This document shows, piece by piece, positions 23,385 through 34,755 of a stretch of 48,837 nucleotides of DNA (within the stretch, counting starts at the first letter, position 1; the number at the start of each line of letters is the position of its first letter). Origin of the DNA: Alistipes sp. (GTDB lineage: Bacteria > Bacteroidota > Bacteroidia > Bacteroidales > Rikenellaceae); NCBI GenBank assembly GCA_017505725.1, contig JAFVOR010000052.1:1-48837 (forward strand), in the 5' to 3' direction. The notes beneath the pieces were generated by a model. It ran no database searches, was not told the DNA's origin, and was given only the letters and a program-made list of their open reading frames with translations. The position numbers and the translations under genes are program-made.

Positions 23385-24056
23385 CTACTTTACCTTGAAT
23401 ATATAGGTGATTGTTCCGCCTTGAGTAAATGCCTTCGCCTCGGTAAAGCGAGCTCTGCGTGCAGCCTTGATTGCCGCATCAACAAGCACCTTGCTCTGCG
23501 TGGTTGAGCCCTTTGGCTCGAACTGAGCATCGGTCACCACACCTTTCTGGTTTACCGCCACCTTCACTACGACCTTACCCGACTCGTTACCCGGAGGGTA
23601 TACAGGTCGTGGTAACTCACCAACAAGGCCTCGTCCAAGCAAGCCCTCATCGAGCTCGGCATTGCCAAGCGGATTCAAACCTCCGCCCGTACCCGAAGCT
23701 TTGGTCACGGTATCCAGCTTTGCTCTGTCGTTGCCGGCATTAGCCTCCTTGTCGACACCATCCTTCGGCATCTGGAACAAGGCTCGCTTGTTCACAGTTC
23801 GAGTCTCCTCAGCCTTGCCCTCGACCTGCTGTGTATTATCACGCGTAGAGAGTTTCTCGTGACGAGGAGCCTCCTTCACCTTTGGTACAGGCGCAGGCTT
23901 TGGCTTTGGTGGTTCGGGCTTCACCATCTCGATATATATGATGTCGCTCTCGGGCTTCTCGGCTGGTCGATACGAAATATCGACATAGAGAAAAGCCCCC
24001 GTAAGCATCAACACATAGAGTGTCGAGAATATGTAAGCATAAAGTTTAGAACTCAT
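23385..24056 (-). CDS. tonB: TonB-like energy transducer
   Basis: 223 residues. One N-terminal membrane helix (about 6-27), a Pro/Lys/Glu-rich spacer (KPEPPKPKPAPVPKVKEAP), and a C-terminal domain with GKVVVKVAVNQKGVVTDAQFEPKGSTTQSK...AARRARFTEAKAFTQGGTITYIFKV, the TonB C-terminal fold. It carries inner-membrane proton-motive energy to outer-membrane transporters. It follows exbD by 43 bases in the order exbB, exbD, tonB. The spacer is shorter than in E. coli TonB. Confidence 0.9.
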   Translation of the reverse strand: MSSKLYAYIFSTLYVLMLTGAFLYVDISYRPAEKPESDIIYIEMVKPEPPKPKPAPVPKVKEAPRHEKLSTRDNTQQVEGKAEETRTVNKRALFQMPKDGVDKEANAGNDRAKLDTVTKASGTGGGLNPLGNAELDEGLLGRGLVGELPRPVYPPGNESGKVVVKVAVNQKGVVTDAQFEPKGSTTQSKVLVDAAIKAARRARFTEAKAFTQGGTITYIFKVK

Positions 24057-24099
24057 AGTTTTCCTCGGCTCTCAACCATAGGTCTAAAGCCTCCTGCAT

Positions 24100-24504
24100 T
24101 TATTTAGCTTGCGTAGCAAGTATCAATCTATATCCGTTATCCTTGGCTATGTTCATCACCTTGACAACCTCGTCGACCGCAACCTTCTTATCGCAATGCA
24201 ACGACACGGTTGGCTTCTCCTGACCATCGAGACGAGCCTTCAAGGCACGCTCAACGCCTCCGATGCCCTCCACCTTGTCGAGCTCGACATAGTAGAGGTA
24301 GTTTGAGCCACTCTGTTTAATAGAAACGGTGGTTATAGCCTTATCCTTGAGCTGATTCGAGCTTCGCGGCAACTCCAACTTCAACGCATTAGGGTTGATG
24401 AGGGTAGTGGCGATGAGCATAAAGATCAACAGCAGGAACATAAGGTCGGTCATCGCCGATGAGGAGAATGACTTATCGACCTTCGAGCCTCTTTTAATTG
24501 CCAT
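24100..24504 (-). CDS. exbD: ExbD/TolR biopolymer transport protein
   Basis: 134 residues. One N-terminal membrane helix (MTDLMFLLLIFMLIATTL, about 17-38) holds the conserved Asp20 that handles protons in the ExbBD motor. A periplasmic domain with KKVAVDEVVKVMNIAKDNGYRLILATQ follows. Topology and length are typical. It starts 8 bases after exbB. Confidence 0.92.
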   Translation of the reverse strand: MAIKRGSKVDKSFSSSAMTDLMFLLLIFMLIATTLINPNALKLELPRSSNQLKDKAITTVSIKQSGSNYLYYVELDKVEGIGGVERALKARLDGQEKPTVSLHCDKKVAVDEVVKVMNIAKDNGYRLILATQAK

Positions 24505-24512
24505 AATTCAAA

Positions 24513-25196
24513 CTATTTTTGAGCAGGTTGATTCAAGATATCCATAAAGGCAATTGAGTTGGCCTCCATACGGAAGACGAGCTTCTCGATGCGTGCCACC
24601 AGGTAGTTGTAGCCGAAATATGCAGGAATACCCACAATGAGACCACCTACGGTTGTCACCATAGCCACATACATACCGCCCGAGAGCAACGCCATATCGA
24701 CAGTACCACCAGCGTTGGACATATCCATAAAGGTACGCACCATACCAAGCACAGTACCCAAGAAACCGATCATCGGAGCACCACCGGCGATGGTTGCAAG
24801 GAACGGAAGACCATTCTCCAACTTCGACACCTCGAGGTTGGCCACATTCTCGATAGCATTCTGTACATCGCTCATTGGGCGACCAAGGCGCTCCAAACCC
24901 TTCTCGATCATACGAGCAATAGGAGTGTCAACGTGCTTGCAAAATGCGATAGCCTCCTTAACATTACCCTCCATCACATACTGACGAATGCGATTCATAA
25001 AGTTCATATCGAGGCGTGTTGCACGCTGAATAGCCACAAAACGCTCCACGAAGATGAAGATTGTCACTCCGCCCAATGCGAGCAGTACCCACATCAGCCA
25101 TCCACCTGCATTGAACAACTCCCAAAGGGACATCTGCTCTGCAACATTAACTGCCTCCTGTGCCACCTCATCTGTGGCCTGCAAAAACTTAATCAT
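24513..25196 (-). CDS. exbB: MotA/TolQ/ExbB proton channel protein
   Basis: 227 residues with three membrane segments: about 28-50 (LFNAGGWLMWVLLALGGVTIFIFVE), 130-150 (FLATIAGGAPMIGFLGTVLGMVRTF) and 170-195 (GGMYVAMVTTVGGLIVGIPAYFGYNYL). The GTVLGM and TTVGGLIVGIPA motifs are family hallmarks. It forms the stator complex with ExbD to energise TonB. It lies 18 bases downstream of tamB and likely belongs to the same transcription unit. Confidence 0.92.
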   Translation of the reverse strand: MIKFLQATDEVAQEAVNVAEQMSLWELFNAGGWLMWVLLALGGVTIFIFVERFVAIQRATRLDMNFMNRIRQYVMEGNVKEAIAFCKHVDTPIARMIEKGLERLGRPMSDVQNAIENVANLEVSKLENGLPFLATIAGGAPMIGFLGTVLGMVRTFMDMSNAGGTVDMALLSGGMYVAMVTTVGGLIVGIPAYFGYNYLVARIEKLVFRMEANSIAFMDILNQPAQK

Positions 25197-25214
25197 AATT
25201 GTTTGTGTTTTAAT

Positions 25215-28200
25215 TTATTTAGTTTGTATCTCTTTTTTCTTGGCTGTGGCTTGCTTGCCATCTTCGCTACGCGACCTTTGTCGATCACGATTCTCGCGTT
25301 TGAAGCGATTTTTCAGACGCATACGCAAATCTTTGGCATTATCAAAATCCTCCTTGAAATAGATTCCGATACCAGTCTCCTGCAGACCTTGATTCTCGTC
25401 GAAACGGTCGATGGTGTGGGTGAAGCCCTTCAAGCGGAGTGTACCGGCTCTATCAATCAACCAGGTGAGGTAGGCCTCGCCCGTAAAGTTCGAATTGGCA
25501 TTCACCACCTGCGTCTTGTCGACAATGTAGTTGCCCTCCACCTCAATCAGAAGACGGTTGTCAATCAAACCCTTCGAGAATCCAAAATCGACCTCATCGC
25601 TCATCTGCTCGGTGCGCGGACGGTAGCGAAGTACAATCTTGTAGTCATCGCTCGAGAGCCAATTGCTGAACTGATTCGACAACATCTCAAAACCCGTTGC
25701 CGCAGTTGCCGAAGCGCCAATCGACGACGACATCGAATTTGACGACTCCGAGATGAAACTATTAGCTAAAATAAGGTATAGGAACTGCTGCGACTTACTC
25801 TCTGGTGTTGCCAATGCGCTGGCTATGATATTCTGCACATCCGAATCTGCATTAGGCACCACGATATCGAAAGTCACATTTGGTTGTGTCAAACGGTCGG
25901 TAAGGTGGATGAAACACTCAACAGGCACAGCACGCGACGAGCGGTTGCCATCGAGTGAGCCTTCGAGCAGAGGTTGCAGCGACGCCTTGAGTTTGTAGAC
26001 CGCATCAATATTGAGCATAGCATCGAGTGGGTTGCCCGTCCACTGAATTGTAGAGCCCGGCTCGATCTCAAACCACTTATTCACAATATTCTGCAGTGTG
26101 AAAAGATAACTTCCCTTCTCGATGGTGAGGTCACCATACATCTCGAATATATCGGCCTGAGGATTGATACGCAGGTTGAGCATACCCTCGCCCGAGCCCT
26201 TGATAATGTCGCCCACCGTAGGGTCAATCACCAACTGCACCTCGGCATTAGGGCGTACATCAAGAGCCATCGTTATATCCATAGCATCACCGCTCGACAT
26301 ACGACGCTGACGACGATTCTCGAACATCATCTTCTTGCGTACAAGGTAGGAGGTGGTATCGACACTATTCTTCGATGCGAAGGTCACAAAGTCAGCCGAC
26401 TGAATCTCGCTGTTATCGGTGAGCGGCATATAGAACTTGCTGTTGTCGTCGCTATGTGCCACGACATCCATCTTTACACCAGCTTTATCACCTCGCACAC
26501 TGCCACTTCCCGAGGCATATATCTGACCATAGAACATCGAGTTATCGCGCTCGGTGGTGTTGAGCACCTTCATATTATCGACCGTGATATCGATACCATA
26601 TTCGATATTTGAGAGGTGTGCCAACGAGACATCGAGCGAGAGTCGGCCCTCGCCTCTCTCCTGATCGAACACCGGCACATCGGTGGCGATAAATCGATTG
26701 TTCTCGACCTTCAATGTTGCCTTTGGTGCGTTATATCTACACTGCGTATATGCTATCGTGGTCGCCAAGCTGTCGACATCAATTTTACCTTGTAACTCGG
26801 CATTTCGTCCCTCTCCCGATATGGATACATCGATATCTGCCCAACCCTCTGTATCGGTTATCACTCCGCTCAAGAGGGGATCAAGCAAGCCCACATCTAC
26901 ACTATCCGTACGCATACGGGCGTAGTAGCGAGTGCGAGATGGGGCGAAGTAACCCTGGATGATACTGCGGTTATTCTTGCGAACGGAGATATCGAGCGAA
27001 GCTCGGCTGCGACCGAAGTCCCACTTCGACAGGAGTTGCAACCCCGGCACGCCAATACCGTTGATGTCGATGCTGTCCATATCGATTTTGGCATCGATAC
27101 GAGGCTCGTGCAACGCAGAGTGGATGGTGGCATATCCATTGGTGCGACCATCGACAATATAACCCACGCTACTAGTAATCTGGGTAAACGGAGCAAGCGA
27201 GAAGTTACGGAGAGACATATACACCGAGTCCTGCGAATTGCGTGAAGCAACTCCATTGACAAATAGCTCCTGCGTATCGCTTCGCACCGCAAAGCGACGG
27301 ATATCCACTCGCGAGGAGTCCATCTCGATACCATCGGTAGTGATATTCCACGTAGAGTTACTGCTCTCCACCGACGAAGGATTCAACTTGACCGATATGT
27401 TGCGACGACCATCTATGCGCGAAACAAGAGCATTAGCCGAGACCTCACCCGATAGATCCTGCAACGAATCGGCAAAAATTGCATCGACGCTTATGGCATT
27501 ATCCTTGGCTCCAGCCTTCACCCCCACATCCGAGAGGTGGAACATTCCGGCGTAGAGATCCTCGGCCGAGAGTGTCACAGCCAACGAATCACCCGCATTG
27601 CCCGCCTTGACATCGATATTTGTCACAAGATAGTTGTTGTGCATCAGATATGTAGACGAAGCCTTCATCTTGAAGCGATTATCGGCCGGGCTAATCAACA
27701 TAGCCACGCTCGAGCCCTCCGCCATCTCCAGGCCCTCGGTGATACAACCCAGCAGAGGATCTATATCCTTGGTCTTGACCGAGAGTATAGCCACCTTGTC
27801 GCCAATATCCGCCACGCGGTTGTCGATATTGCGTCGAGCATTCTCATCGTAGAGCATCGGCACATACTGCATCAAGAGATTTTTCAGGTAGTAGACCACA
27901 TCCTTGTAGGCGGTACGACTCTCAAAAGCCACATCGACAAAGTCGGAAGTAAGAGTAAGAGTTCGTGCATCCTCGTTACTCTCAACCGAGAGTTCCACCA
28001 AATCTGCATCACAACTGCGACCAATAGTCTCGTACTCTGCGCTTGCGACACGCAACTCGCCATTCATATCGTCAAGCGAGCGACCTCGTGCCGAGAATCC
28101 GACCTCGCCACGCAGCACCGAAATCGAATCTCTACGGTTGATATTCATTGCGTGGAGATCGGCGTGATCGATCGAGAACATCGCATCGTAGAGAGGCATC

Positions 28201-29753
28201 GACCTGTCCGACCAGTCGACAATCGCGCGTCCTCCCATCACAAGAGCCTTGTCCGAAGAGCCCACCGAGGCGACAACACGACTATTATCGATATCCGCCA
28301 CGACATTCACATCATTGAAGTCATATCCGTTGAGCCCTATGCTCTCGAGGTGACAACCACCCGAGATTTGCGGTGTATACCCATCGCCAAACCCGGCATT
28401 GATGCTCGCATTAAGGGTAGCCTTTCCGAATATATCCTTTGAAAGAATCTTTGCCAAATCGACATCCTCACCCGACACCGTAGCCACAACCTCTTTGCGT
28501 CCCTTGGCAGGGTTAAGCATCGAACACTCCAAAACGACCTCACCGCCACTTGCAAGCAGACTCTTCGCCTTTGCCTTGAAGTCGTGGATAGTACCCCTGA
28601 ACTCACCCGAAGCATTGACAGCCTTGAGTCTATGCACATATTCCGCCGCCGCACCATCGAGAGAGAGATTGGCGATATTATGGAGCAGACCTGCAATCTC
28701 CTCTGTCGAAGCTTTAAGTCTATCAACTTTGATATCGAAATGGGTACGGTCGACATCCACCAGACCTCGCACTCGAACAGAACCCGACAACGATCCACCA
28801 CGCTCAAGCTTGGCATTATCAAGGCGGCCCTTAAAATCCGCAACTGTACCGTTCATCGATGCGGTCAAGTCGTAAAGGGTAGTATCCCATCGCCAGATAG
28901 CATCGGCGAAATAGCCGACATCGTGCGACGAGAGGGTAGAATTCGACACACTGGCAATGATAGGCACATTATTAATAAAGTCTTTATACTCGAGCCAATC
29001 CTTACCGTTGAGCAATACACTATTGATGTTTATCTGGCTTCGTGCGGTACGAATCTTAATGTCATCAAAACTAAGTTTACCAGAATCCACACAGAACCTA
29101 CCGCTAAAATCCTCCACCTCGAATCCTGTTCGTTCCTTGAAGGACAAAGCGGTAATCTGGCTCGACACCACGCCATTAACCACCTCGAAATCATCGAGCA
29201 CCACAGCGATATCATCTATGCACATATTAGCGAAGTCGATACCATCACCATAATCTTTGTCGTGGTCGAGATGCATCCTGAAAGATATATCCGAGCCACA
29301 CACATCGTCCATACTAAACTTAAAATCACTCTTACGCTCGCGTGAGGAGATCTTATCGGTAATCTCCTTGACATTCACCTCGCCACGCTTGGTATCACGC
29401 AGAACAAACTTTCCGCCCGTTACGACACCTTCGGTAAGTTTCAAGTTCCTATTGAACAATAGCGAGAGTGGTCCTATCGTAGCATCGGCACGATTCACAA
29501 AGAGAAGTGTGTCACCATCAAGATCCTCTACATAGAAATCCCGGACAGTGATTCGACTGAATCCTCCGAGAGTAATCTTTCCTACTCTAACAGTCGAGCC
29601 AAGATAGTCGCTTGCAAAGAGTGCAGCGCGGTCGATTGCAGCATTCTGCACAGAAGGGATAGAGAGCAAAACAGCAGGCAACGCAGAAAAAATTATCAGC
29701 AATATAGCGATTGCGGATAGCACCTTTAACGATATTTTTATAACTTTGCGCAC
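25215..29753 (-). CDS. tamB: TamB-like translocation and assembly module protein
   Basis: 1512 residues, the usual great length. An N-terminal signal anchor (about 8-33) is followed by AsmA-like and long repetitive beta-helical regions, then the C-terminal DUF490/TamB domain: NGYATIHSALHEPRIDAKI, PVECFIHLTDRLTQPNVTFDIVVPNADSDVQNIIASAL, FLYLILANSFIS and YKIVLRYRPRTEQMSDEVDFGFSKGLIDNRLLIEVEGNY. The protein spans the periplasm as a lipid-transfer groove and aids outer-membrane protein and lipid export. It is divergent from tsaD, and exbB-exbD-tonB-DUF1573 follow, an envelope-maintenance grouping. The charged tail (KKEIQTK) is short. Confidence 0.93.
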   Translation of the reverse strand: MRKVIKISLKVLSAIAILLIIFSALPAVLLSIPSVQNAAIDRAALFASDYLGSTVRVGKITLGGFSRITVRDFYVEDLDGDTLLFVNRADATIGPLSLLFNRNLKLTEGVVTGGKFVLRDTKRGEVNVKEITDKISSRERKSDFKFSMDDVCGSDISFRMHLDHDKDYGDGIDFANMCIDDIAVVLDDFEVVNGVVSSQITALSFKERTGFEVEDFSGRFCVDSGKLSFDDIKIRTARSQININSVLLNGKDWLEYKDFINNVPIIASVSNSTLSSHDVGYFADAIWRWDTTLYDLTASMNGTVADFKGRLDNAKLERGGSLSGSVRVRGLVDVDRTHFDIKVDRLKASTEEIAGLLHNIANLSLDGAAAEYVHRLKAVNASGEFRGTIHDFKAKAKSLLASGGEVVLECSMLNPAKGRKEVVATVSGEDVDLAKILSKDIFGKATLNASINAGFGDGYTPQISGGCHLESIGLNGYDFNDVNVVADIDNSRVVASVGSSDKALVMGGRAIVDWSDRSMPLYDAMFSIDHADLHAMNINRRDSISVLRGEVGFSARGRSLDDMNGELRVASAEYETIGRSCDADLVELSVESNEDARTLTLTSDFVDVAFESRTAYKDVVYYLKNLLMQYVPMLYDENARRNIDNRVADIGDKVAILSVKTKDIDPLLGCITEGLEMAEGSSVAMLISPADNRFKMKASSTYLMHNNYLVTNIDVKAGNAGDSLAVTLSAEDLYAGMFHLSDVGVKAGAKDNAISVDAIFADSLQDLSGEVSANALVSRIDGRRNISVKLNPSSVESSNSTWNITTDGIEMDSSRVDIRRFAVRSDTQELFVNGVASRNSQDSVYMSLRNFSLAPFTQITSSVGYIVDGRTNGYATIHSALHEPRIDAKIDMDSIDINGIGVPGLQLLSKWDFGRSRASLDISVRKNNRSIIQGYFAPSRTRYYARMRTDSVDVGLLDPLLSGVITDTEGWADIDVSISGEGRNAELQGKIDVDSLATTIAYTQCRYNAPKATLKVENNRFIATDVPVFDQERGEGRLSLDVSLAHLSNIEYGIDITVDNMKVLNTTERDNSMFYGQIYASGSGSVRGDKAGVKMDVVAHSDDNSKFYMPLTDNSEIQSADFVTFASKNSVDTTSYLVRKKMMFENRRQRRMSSGDAMDITMALDVRPNAEVQLVIDPTVGDIIKGSGEGMLNLRINPQADIFEMYGDLTIEKGSYLFTLQNIVNKWFEIEPGSTIQWTGNPLDAMLNIDAVYKLKASLQPLLEGSLDGNRSSRAVPVECFIHLTDRLTQPNVTFDIVVPNADSDVQNIIASALATPESKSQQFLYLILANSFISESSNSMSSSIGASATAATGFEMLSNQFSNWLSSDDYKIVLRYRPRTEQMSDEVDFGFSKGLIDNRLLIEVEGNYIVDKTQVVNANSNFTGEAYLTWLIDRAGTLRLKGFTHTIDRFDENQGLQETGIGIYFKEDFDNAKDLRMRLKNRFKRENRDRQRSRSEDGKQATAKKKEIQTK

Positions 29754-29806
29754 TGCTTTGTTCTGATTTTCGGCACTTTATGCCATATAAGTTATATAAT
29801 AACTTA

Positions 29807-29836
29807 CAAAAGTAATCATATTTTGCCGAACTTGCA
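29807..29836 (-). promoter_or_regulatory. Promoter of tamB (TTG-N20-TACTTTTG, minus strand)
   Basis: On the minus strand TTG, 20 bases, then TACTTTTG, whose complement is at 29807-29814. The -7 box is about 54 bases ahead of the tamB start. Exact consensus spacing. Confidence 0.65.
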
Positions 29837-29878
29837 AACAAAGCACCAAAAAAGATAGAAAAAATATTAAAAAACAAA

Positions 29879-30898
29879 ATGAATAGCGACATCATCATCC
29901 TCGGCATTGAATCATCGTGCGACGACACATCGGCTGCTGTGCTCAGAAACACAACCCTCCTCTCGAGCGTAATCGCCTCACAGGCGGTACACGAGCGATA
30001 TGGAGGCGTAATCCCCGAACTCGCATCGCGTGCCCATCAGCAAAATATCGTACCTGTGGTCGACGCAGCGTTGCGTGATGCCGGCATTACAGTCGACAAG
30101 GTCGATGCTATAGCCTTCACCCGTGGTCCGGGTCTGCTCGGATCGCTGATGGTGGGCACATCATTTGCCAAAGGATTGGCCATCGCAAACAACATTCCAC
30201 TCGTGGAGGTGAATCACCTGCACGGACACATTCTTTCACACTTTGTCGATATGCCCAATCAGGAGTGCGAGCATCCGAACTTCCCGTTCCTATGCCTCTT
30301 GGTCAGCGGCGGACACACTCAGATTGTGAAGGTCAACTCGCCATTCGATATGGAGATTGTCGGCTCGACCATCGATGATGCAGCAGGCGAAGCACTCGAC
30401 AAGTGCGCCAAAGTGATGGGATTGCCATACCCCGGTGGCCCTGTTATTGATGCCCTTGCAAAGGAGGGAAATCCCGATGCATTCAAGTTCGCAAAGCCAC
30501 GCATCGGAGAGTTCGATTTCTCGTTTTCGGGACTCAAGACATCGTTCCTCTACACACTACGCGATGCAGTAGCCGAAAATCCAAATTTCGTAGAGGAGCG
30601 CAAGTGTGACCTATGTGCGTCGATTCTCCACACCGTGGTAGACATCCTCGCAGAGCGACTCGTCAAGGCAGCAAAACACTATCGCATTTCGGACATCGCC
30701 ATTGGCGGCGGAGTAGCCGCAAACTCACTCCTCCGAGAGCGTGTCGCCGAGGAGGGAGGCAAGCGCGGCTGGCGCACCTTTATCCCCGAGCGACGCTTCA
30801 CAACCGACAATGCCGCAATGATCGCCGTGGCGGGTTACTACAAGTATCAGCGCGAGGAGTTCTCAACCCTCGACGCAGCTCCCGTAGCAAGATTTTAG
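29879..30898 (+). CDS. tsaD: tRNA N6-adenosine threonylcarbamoyltransferase TsaD
   Basis: 339 residues, standard length. It transfers threonylcarbamoyl to A37 of ANN-decoding tRNAs with TsaB and TsaE. Visible are ILGIESSCDDTSAAV at the start, YGGVIPELASRAHQQN, PGLLGSLMVGTSFAKGLA, the metal-binding VNHLHGHILSHF with paired His, LVSGGHTQIV, GEALDKCAKVMGLPYPGGP, FSFSGLKTSF and GGVAANSLLRE. Divergent from tamB, a pairing common in Bacteroidota. Confidence 0.97.
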   Translation: MNSDIIILGIESSCDDTSAAVLRNTTLLSSVIASQAVHERYGGVIPELASRAHQQNIVPVVDAALRDAGITVDKVDAIAFTRGPGLLGSLMVGTSFAKGLAIANNIPLVEVNHLHGHILSHFVDMPNQECEHPNFPFLCLLVSGGHTQIVKVNSPFDMEIVGSTIDDAAGEALDKCAKVMGLPYPGGPVIDALAKEGNPDAFKFAKPRIGEFDFSFSGLKTSFLYTLRDAVAENPNFVEERKCDLCASILHTVVDILAERLVKAAKHYRISDIAIGGGVAANSLLRERVAEEGGKRGWRTFIPERRFTTDNAAMIAVAGYYKYQREEFSTLDAAPVARF

Positions 30899-30930
30899 CG
30901 TAGAAAAAGGGTGTTTTACACCTATTCACT

Positions 30931-30960
30931 TTGAATTTCCGTTTTCTTTTCGTACTTTTG
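30931..30960 (+). promoter_or_regulatory. Promoter ahead of the permease gene (TTG-N19-TACTTTTG)
   Basis: TTG at 30931-30933, 19 bases, TACTTTTG at 30953-30960, 27 bases before the ATG at 30988. A small hairpin GGTGT-TTT-ACACC at 30910-30922 just before it may end the tsaD transcript. Confidence 0.7.
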
Positions 30961-30987
30961 CTTCTCTAAAGCAATTCCGAAAAGAAG

Positions 30988-31773
30988 ATGGATTGGCATA
31001 TTGTGGTCATATTGTTGGTATCGGGTACACTTGTCGGCATAATTAACACGCTGGCAGGTGGTGGCTCAATCATCACTATGACTATGTTTATGGCATTCGG
31101 TCTTCCGATTAATGTCGCAAACGGAACGAACCGAATCGCGGTGCTGCTGCAAAACCTCACCGCCTCGATAACCTTCCTTCGCAAAAAGACATTCGACCTG
31201 AAGCACGGACTACTCCTCTCAATCCCCGTTATCGTGGGAAACATTGCAGGCTCATTCGTCGCATCATACATCAACGACTGGGTTTTCAAAATCTGCTTTG
31301 GCGTGATTCTGCTTGTCATAATGGTATACCTGCTACTTGACACACGAATTAAGCTAAAGGCAGGCAACAGACTCGAGATCAAACCAATACACTACTTCTG
31401 GTTTTTGCTCATCGGATTCTACGGAGGCTACATCTACATCGGTATCGGATACCTCATTCTCGCCATAGCATTGTGGCTTATGCGTATGGATTTGGTTACA
31501 GCCAATGCCATCAAGGGCTTTGTAATTCTACTTGCCACACCTTTCTCGTTGGCAGTATTTATGATTATGGGCAATGTCGACTACACCTTTGGCATTATTC
31601 ACGGTGTTGGCAATATGGTTGGCTCATTCATTGCATCGCACTATATGGCCGGTTGGGGCAAGAACTTCATAAAGATATTTATGGCTGTGATTGTCGCCAT
31701 CTGCTTCGCCGACCTTATCGGATGGATTTCGTTGCACGACTTCTTCTACACAATGATGTCGATAAAGGAGTAA
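30988..31773 (+). CDS. TauE/SafE-family membrane permease
   Basis: 261 residues with about eight hydrophobic segments. The opening [32 protein letters not shown]...[14 protein letters not shown] is the first TauE/SafE repeat. The second half ([22 protein letters not shown]...[15 protein letters not shown]) is the inverted second repeat. The family exports or imports sulfite, sulfoacetate or other organic anions; the substrate here is not indicated. The gene ends 6 bases before uvrA, so the two may be read through together. Confidence 0.9.
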   Translation: MDWHIVVILLVSGTLVGIINTLAGGGSIITMTMFMAFGLPINVANGTNRIAVLLQNLTASITFLRKKTFDLKHGLLLSIPVIVGNIAGSFVASYINDWVFKICFGVILLVIMVYLLLDTRIKLKAGNRLEIKPIHYFWFLLIGFYGGYIYIGIGYLILAIALWLMRMDLVTANAIKGFVILLATPFSLAVFMIMGNVDYTFGIIHGVGNMVGSFIASHYMAGWGKNFIKIFMAVIVAICFADLIGWISLHDFFYTMMSIKE

Positions 31774-31779
31774 CGCCTT

Positions 31780-34602
31780 ATGGAGGATAAGATCAAGATA
31801 ATAGGCGCCCGCGCCCATAATCTCAAAAATATCGACCTCGAGATACCCCGCAACGCATTGGTCGTTATCACGGGTTTGTCGGGATCGGGTAAATCTTCAT
31901 TGGCATTCGACACTATCTACGCCGAAGGACAACGCCGCTATATGGAGACTCTGTCGATGTATGCACGCCAATATATTGGCACAATGGAACGCCCTGATGT
32001 AGACAAGATTACGGGATTGTCGCCCGTTGTGGCCATCGAGCAGAAGACCACCAACCGAAACCCTCGTTCGACAGTCGGCACCGTGACCGAAATAGCCGAT
32101 TTCCTGCGACTGCTCTTTGCGAGAGCATCGCGAGCCTACTCCCCGGAGACAGGCGAGGAGATGGCACACTACTCCGACGAGCAGATTGCCGACCTCATTC
32201 TTCGTGACTACGAAGGTCGCAAAATCGCATTCTTGGCCCCCGTAGTTCGTGAGCGCAAAGGTCACTACCGAGATCTGTTCGACTCATTCCTCCGCAAGGG
32301 ATATATCTACGCCCGCATCGACGGAGTGATTCGCGACTTTACAGTCGGCGAGCAACTCGACCGCTATAAGACCCACTCGATTGAGCTTGTGGTCGACAGA
32401 ATGACTGCACGCGCAGATGCTCGAGACCGCATTATGACCTCGCTTCGCGAGGCTATGCGACAAGGTAAGGGACAGATGGCTATACACGACTACGACACCG
32501 GCGAGATTCGCCACTACTCGCGCCACCTGATGTGCCCAACCACAGGCATCGCATTCGAGGATCCCGAGCCATTCACCTTCTCGTTCAACTCACCCAAGGG
32601 GGCTTGCCCGCGATGCAACGGACTTGGCGAGGAGGCCGTATTCGACATCAAGCGAGTGATTCCCGACGAGCGACTCACCCTTCGCGAAGGTGGCGTTGCA
32701 CCGCTCGGTAAATGGCACGATAATATACTCTTTTCGACACTCGACGCACTCGGCAAACGATACGATTTCACGCTCGACGACCCTATCGGAACAATCTCGG
32801 AGGAGGGGCTCAACGCCATTCTCTATGGCGACGACGAGCCTATGTTGGTCGAGGTGTCAGAGTATTCGAGTCGAGGTCGTCAGATGCGCACCTGGGAGGG
32901 CGTGGCCGAGTATATCAACTCAAAAATCGAGGATGAGAACAGTCGCAAGGGCGATAAGTGGAGGGAGCAATTCGTGGCATATCACAAGTGTTCGCTCTGC
33001 GGTGGTTCACGCCTCAAGGAGAACGCACAACACTTCCGCATTGCCGGCAAAAACATAGCCGAACTGAGTGCGATGTCCATCTCACGACTACGCGAGTGGT
33101 TCGATGGGGTAGAGTCGCAAATGACGGAGAAAGAGCTCACCATAGCACGCGAGATACTCAAAGAGATACGAGAAAGACTCCGCTTCCTCACCGATGTGGG
33201 CTTGGGTTATCTCTCGCTGGGCAGAGCCTCGCGAACACTCTCAGGAGGAGAGAGTCAGCGAATCCGCCTGGCAACGCAGATTGGCTCGAAATTGGTCAAT
33301 GTATTGTATATCCTCGACGAGCCGAGCATCGGTCTGCATCAGCGTGACAACGAGCGACTCATCAACAGCCTCAAACAGCTTCGTGATGCGGGCAACTCGG
33401 TCATCGTAGTGGAGCACGACGAGGAGATGATGCGCGAGGCAGACTACATCGTCGACATAGGTCCGAAGGCGGGTCGCAGAGGTGGAAATATCGTAGCACA
33501 AGGTACATATAGTGAAATATTAAATGCAACGGGCTATACCGCTGATTATCTTGCACATCGTCGTACCATAGAAATTCCAACAGAGTTGCGAGAGGGTAGT
33601 GGCGAGTCGATCAAGATATTTGGCGCTCGGGGCAACAATCTCAAGGGTGTGGATGTAGAATTTCCGCTCGGCAAACTCATCTGCGTCACAGGTGTAAGCG
33701 GATCGGGCAAATCGTCACTCATCAATGGCACTCTTGTGCCGATTTTGTCGCACAAACTCTACCGCTCATACGGCCAACCACTTGAGTATGACCGCATCGA
33801 GGGTATCGACAATATCGACAAACTGGTGGTTGTCGATCAGTTGCCGATAGGTCGCACACCACGCTCCAATCCTGCCACCTACTCAAATGTGTTTGCCGAC
33901 ATCCGCAAACTTTTCGAGGCAACGCCCGATGCCCAAGTTCGAGGCTTCAAGGCGGGCCGATTCTCCTTCAATGTGAAGGGTGGTCGTTGCGAGGAGTGTC
34001 GCGGTGCAGGCGTGCAGACCATCGAGATGAACTTCCTGCCCGATGTCTATGTCGAGTGCAAGGCTTGCGGTGGCAATCGTTACAACAAGGAGACTCTCGA
34101 GGTGCGCTATAAGGGTAAGAATATCAACGATATACTCAATATGACAATCAACATCGCGGTTGAATTCTTTGAGCATATCCCAACCATACATCAGAAGCTG
34201 AAGGCTATTCAGGATGTCGGCCTCGGCTACCTCACACTTGGACAGCCTTGCACCACATTGTCGGGTGGTGAGAGTCAGCGCATCAAGCTCTCGGCAGAGC
34301 TATCGAAGTGCGACACAGGTCGCACGCTCTACATCCTCGACGAGCCTACGACAGGACTCCATTTCGAGGATATCCGCTGCTTGATTGGCGTATTGAACAA
34401 GCTGGTAGATAAGGGAAATACGGTTATCGTTATCGAACACAACCTCGATGTTATCAAGGTTGCCGACCACATCATCGACCTCGGCCCAGAAGGCGGCGAA
34501 GAGGGTGGCGAAATCATCGCCGCAGGCACTCCAAGCGAGGTCGCCAAGTGCAAAAAGAGCCACACAGCAAAGTATCTGAGCAAATTAAAAATTAAGAATT
34601 AA
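31780..34602 (+). CDS. uvrA: Excinuclease ABC subunit A (UvrA)
   Basis: 940 residues, full length. It senses bulky DNA lesions and loads UvrB. Two ABC ATPase modules are present: Walker A GLSGSGKS (32-39) and GVSGSGKS near 640. Signatures are [17 protein letters not shown] and [16 protein letters not shown], with Walker [14 protein letters not shown] and [13 protein letters not shown]. Zinc-binding pairs are seen in [16 protein letters not shown], and CEECRGAG...CKACGG. All parts are intact. A hairpin at 34756-34796 is a probable terminator. Confidence 0.98.
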   Translation: MEDKIKIIGARAHNLKNIDLEIPRNALVVITGLSGSGKSSLAFDTIYAEGQRRYMETLSMYARQYIGTMERPDVDKITGLSPVVAIEQKTTNRNPRSTVGTVTEIADFLRLLFARASRAYSPETGEEMAHYSDEQIADLILRDYEGRKIAFLAPVVRERKGHYRDLFDSFLRKGYIYARIDGVIRDFTVGEQLDRYKTHSIELVVDRMTARADARDRIMTSLREAMRQGKGQMAIHDYDTGEIRHYSRHLMCPTTGIAFEDPEPFTFSFNSPKGACPRCNGLGEEAVFDIKRVIPDERLTLREGGVAPLGKWHDNILFSTLDALGKRYDFTLDDPIGTISEEGLNAILYGDDEPMLVEVSEYSSRGRQMRTWEGVAEYINSKIEDENSRKGDKWREQFVAYHKCSLCGGSRLKENAQHFRIAGKNIAELSAMSISRLREWFDGVESQMTEKELTIAREILKEIRERLRFLTDVGLGYLSLGRASRTLSGGESQRIRLATQIGSKLVNVLYILDEPSIGLHQRDNERLINSLKQLRDAGNSVIVVEHDEEMMREADYIVDIGPKAGRRGGNIVAQGTYSEILNATGYTADYLAHRRTIEIPTELREGSGESIKIFGARGNNLKGVDVEFPLGKLICVTGVSGSGKSSLINGTLVPILSHKLYRSYGQPLEYDRIEGIDNIDKLVVVDQLPIGRTPRSNPATYSNVFADIRKLFEATPDAQVRGFKAGRFSFNVKGGRCEECRGAGVQTIEMNFLPDVYVECKACGGNRYNKETLEVRYKGKNINDILNMTINIAVEFFEHIPTIHQKLKAIQDVGLGYLTLGQPCTTLSGGESQRIKLSAELSKCDTGRTLYILDEPTTGLHFEDIRCLIGVLNKLVDKGNTVIVIEHNLDVIKVADHIIDLGPEGGEEGGEIIAAGTPSEVAKCKKSHTAKYLSKLKIKN

Positions 34603-34755
34603 AAATTAAAAATTTTCAGCGCACCCTTAATATCCGCTACTAGCCTTTACTAGCCCTTAAAAATGTTTGCGCCGTGACAAAGAGTAGGGGTTTGCAAAAC
34701 TAAATAAGGATTTTAGCCACTAACCATTAACCATTGGCTTTTAGATTAGAGATTT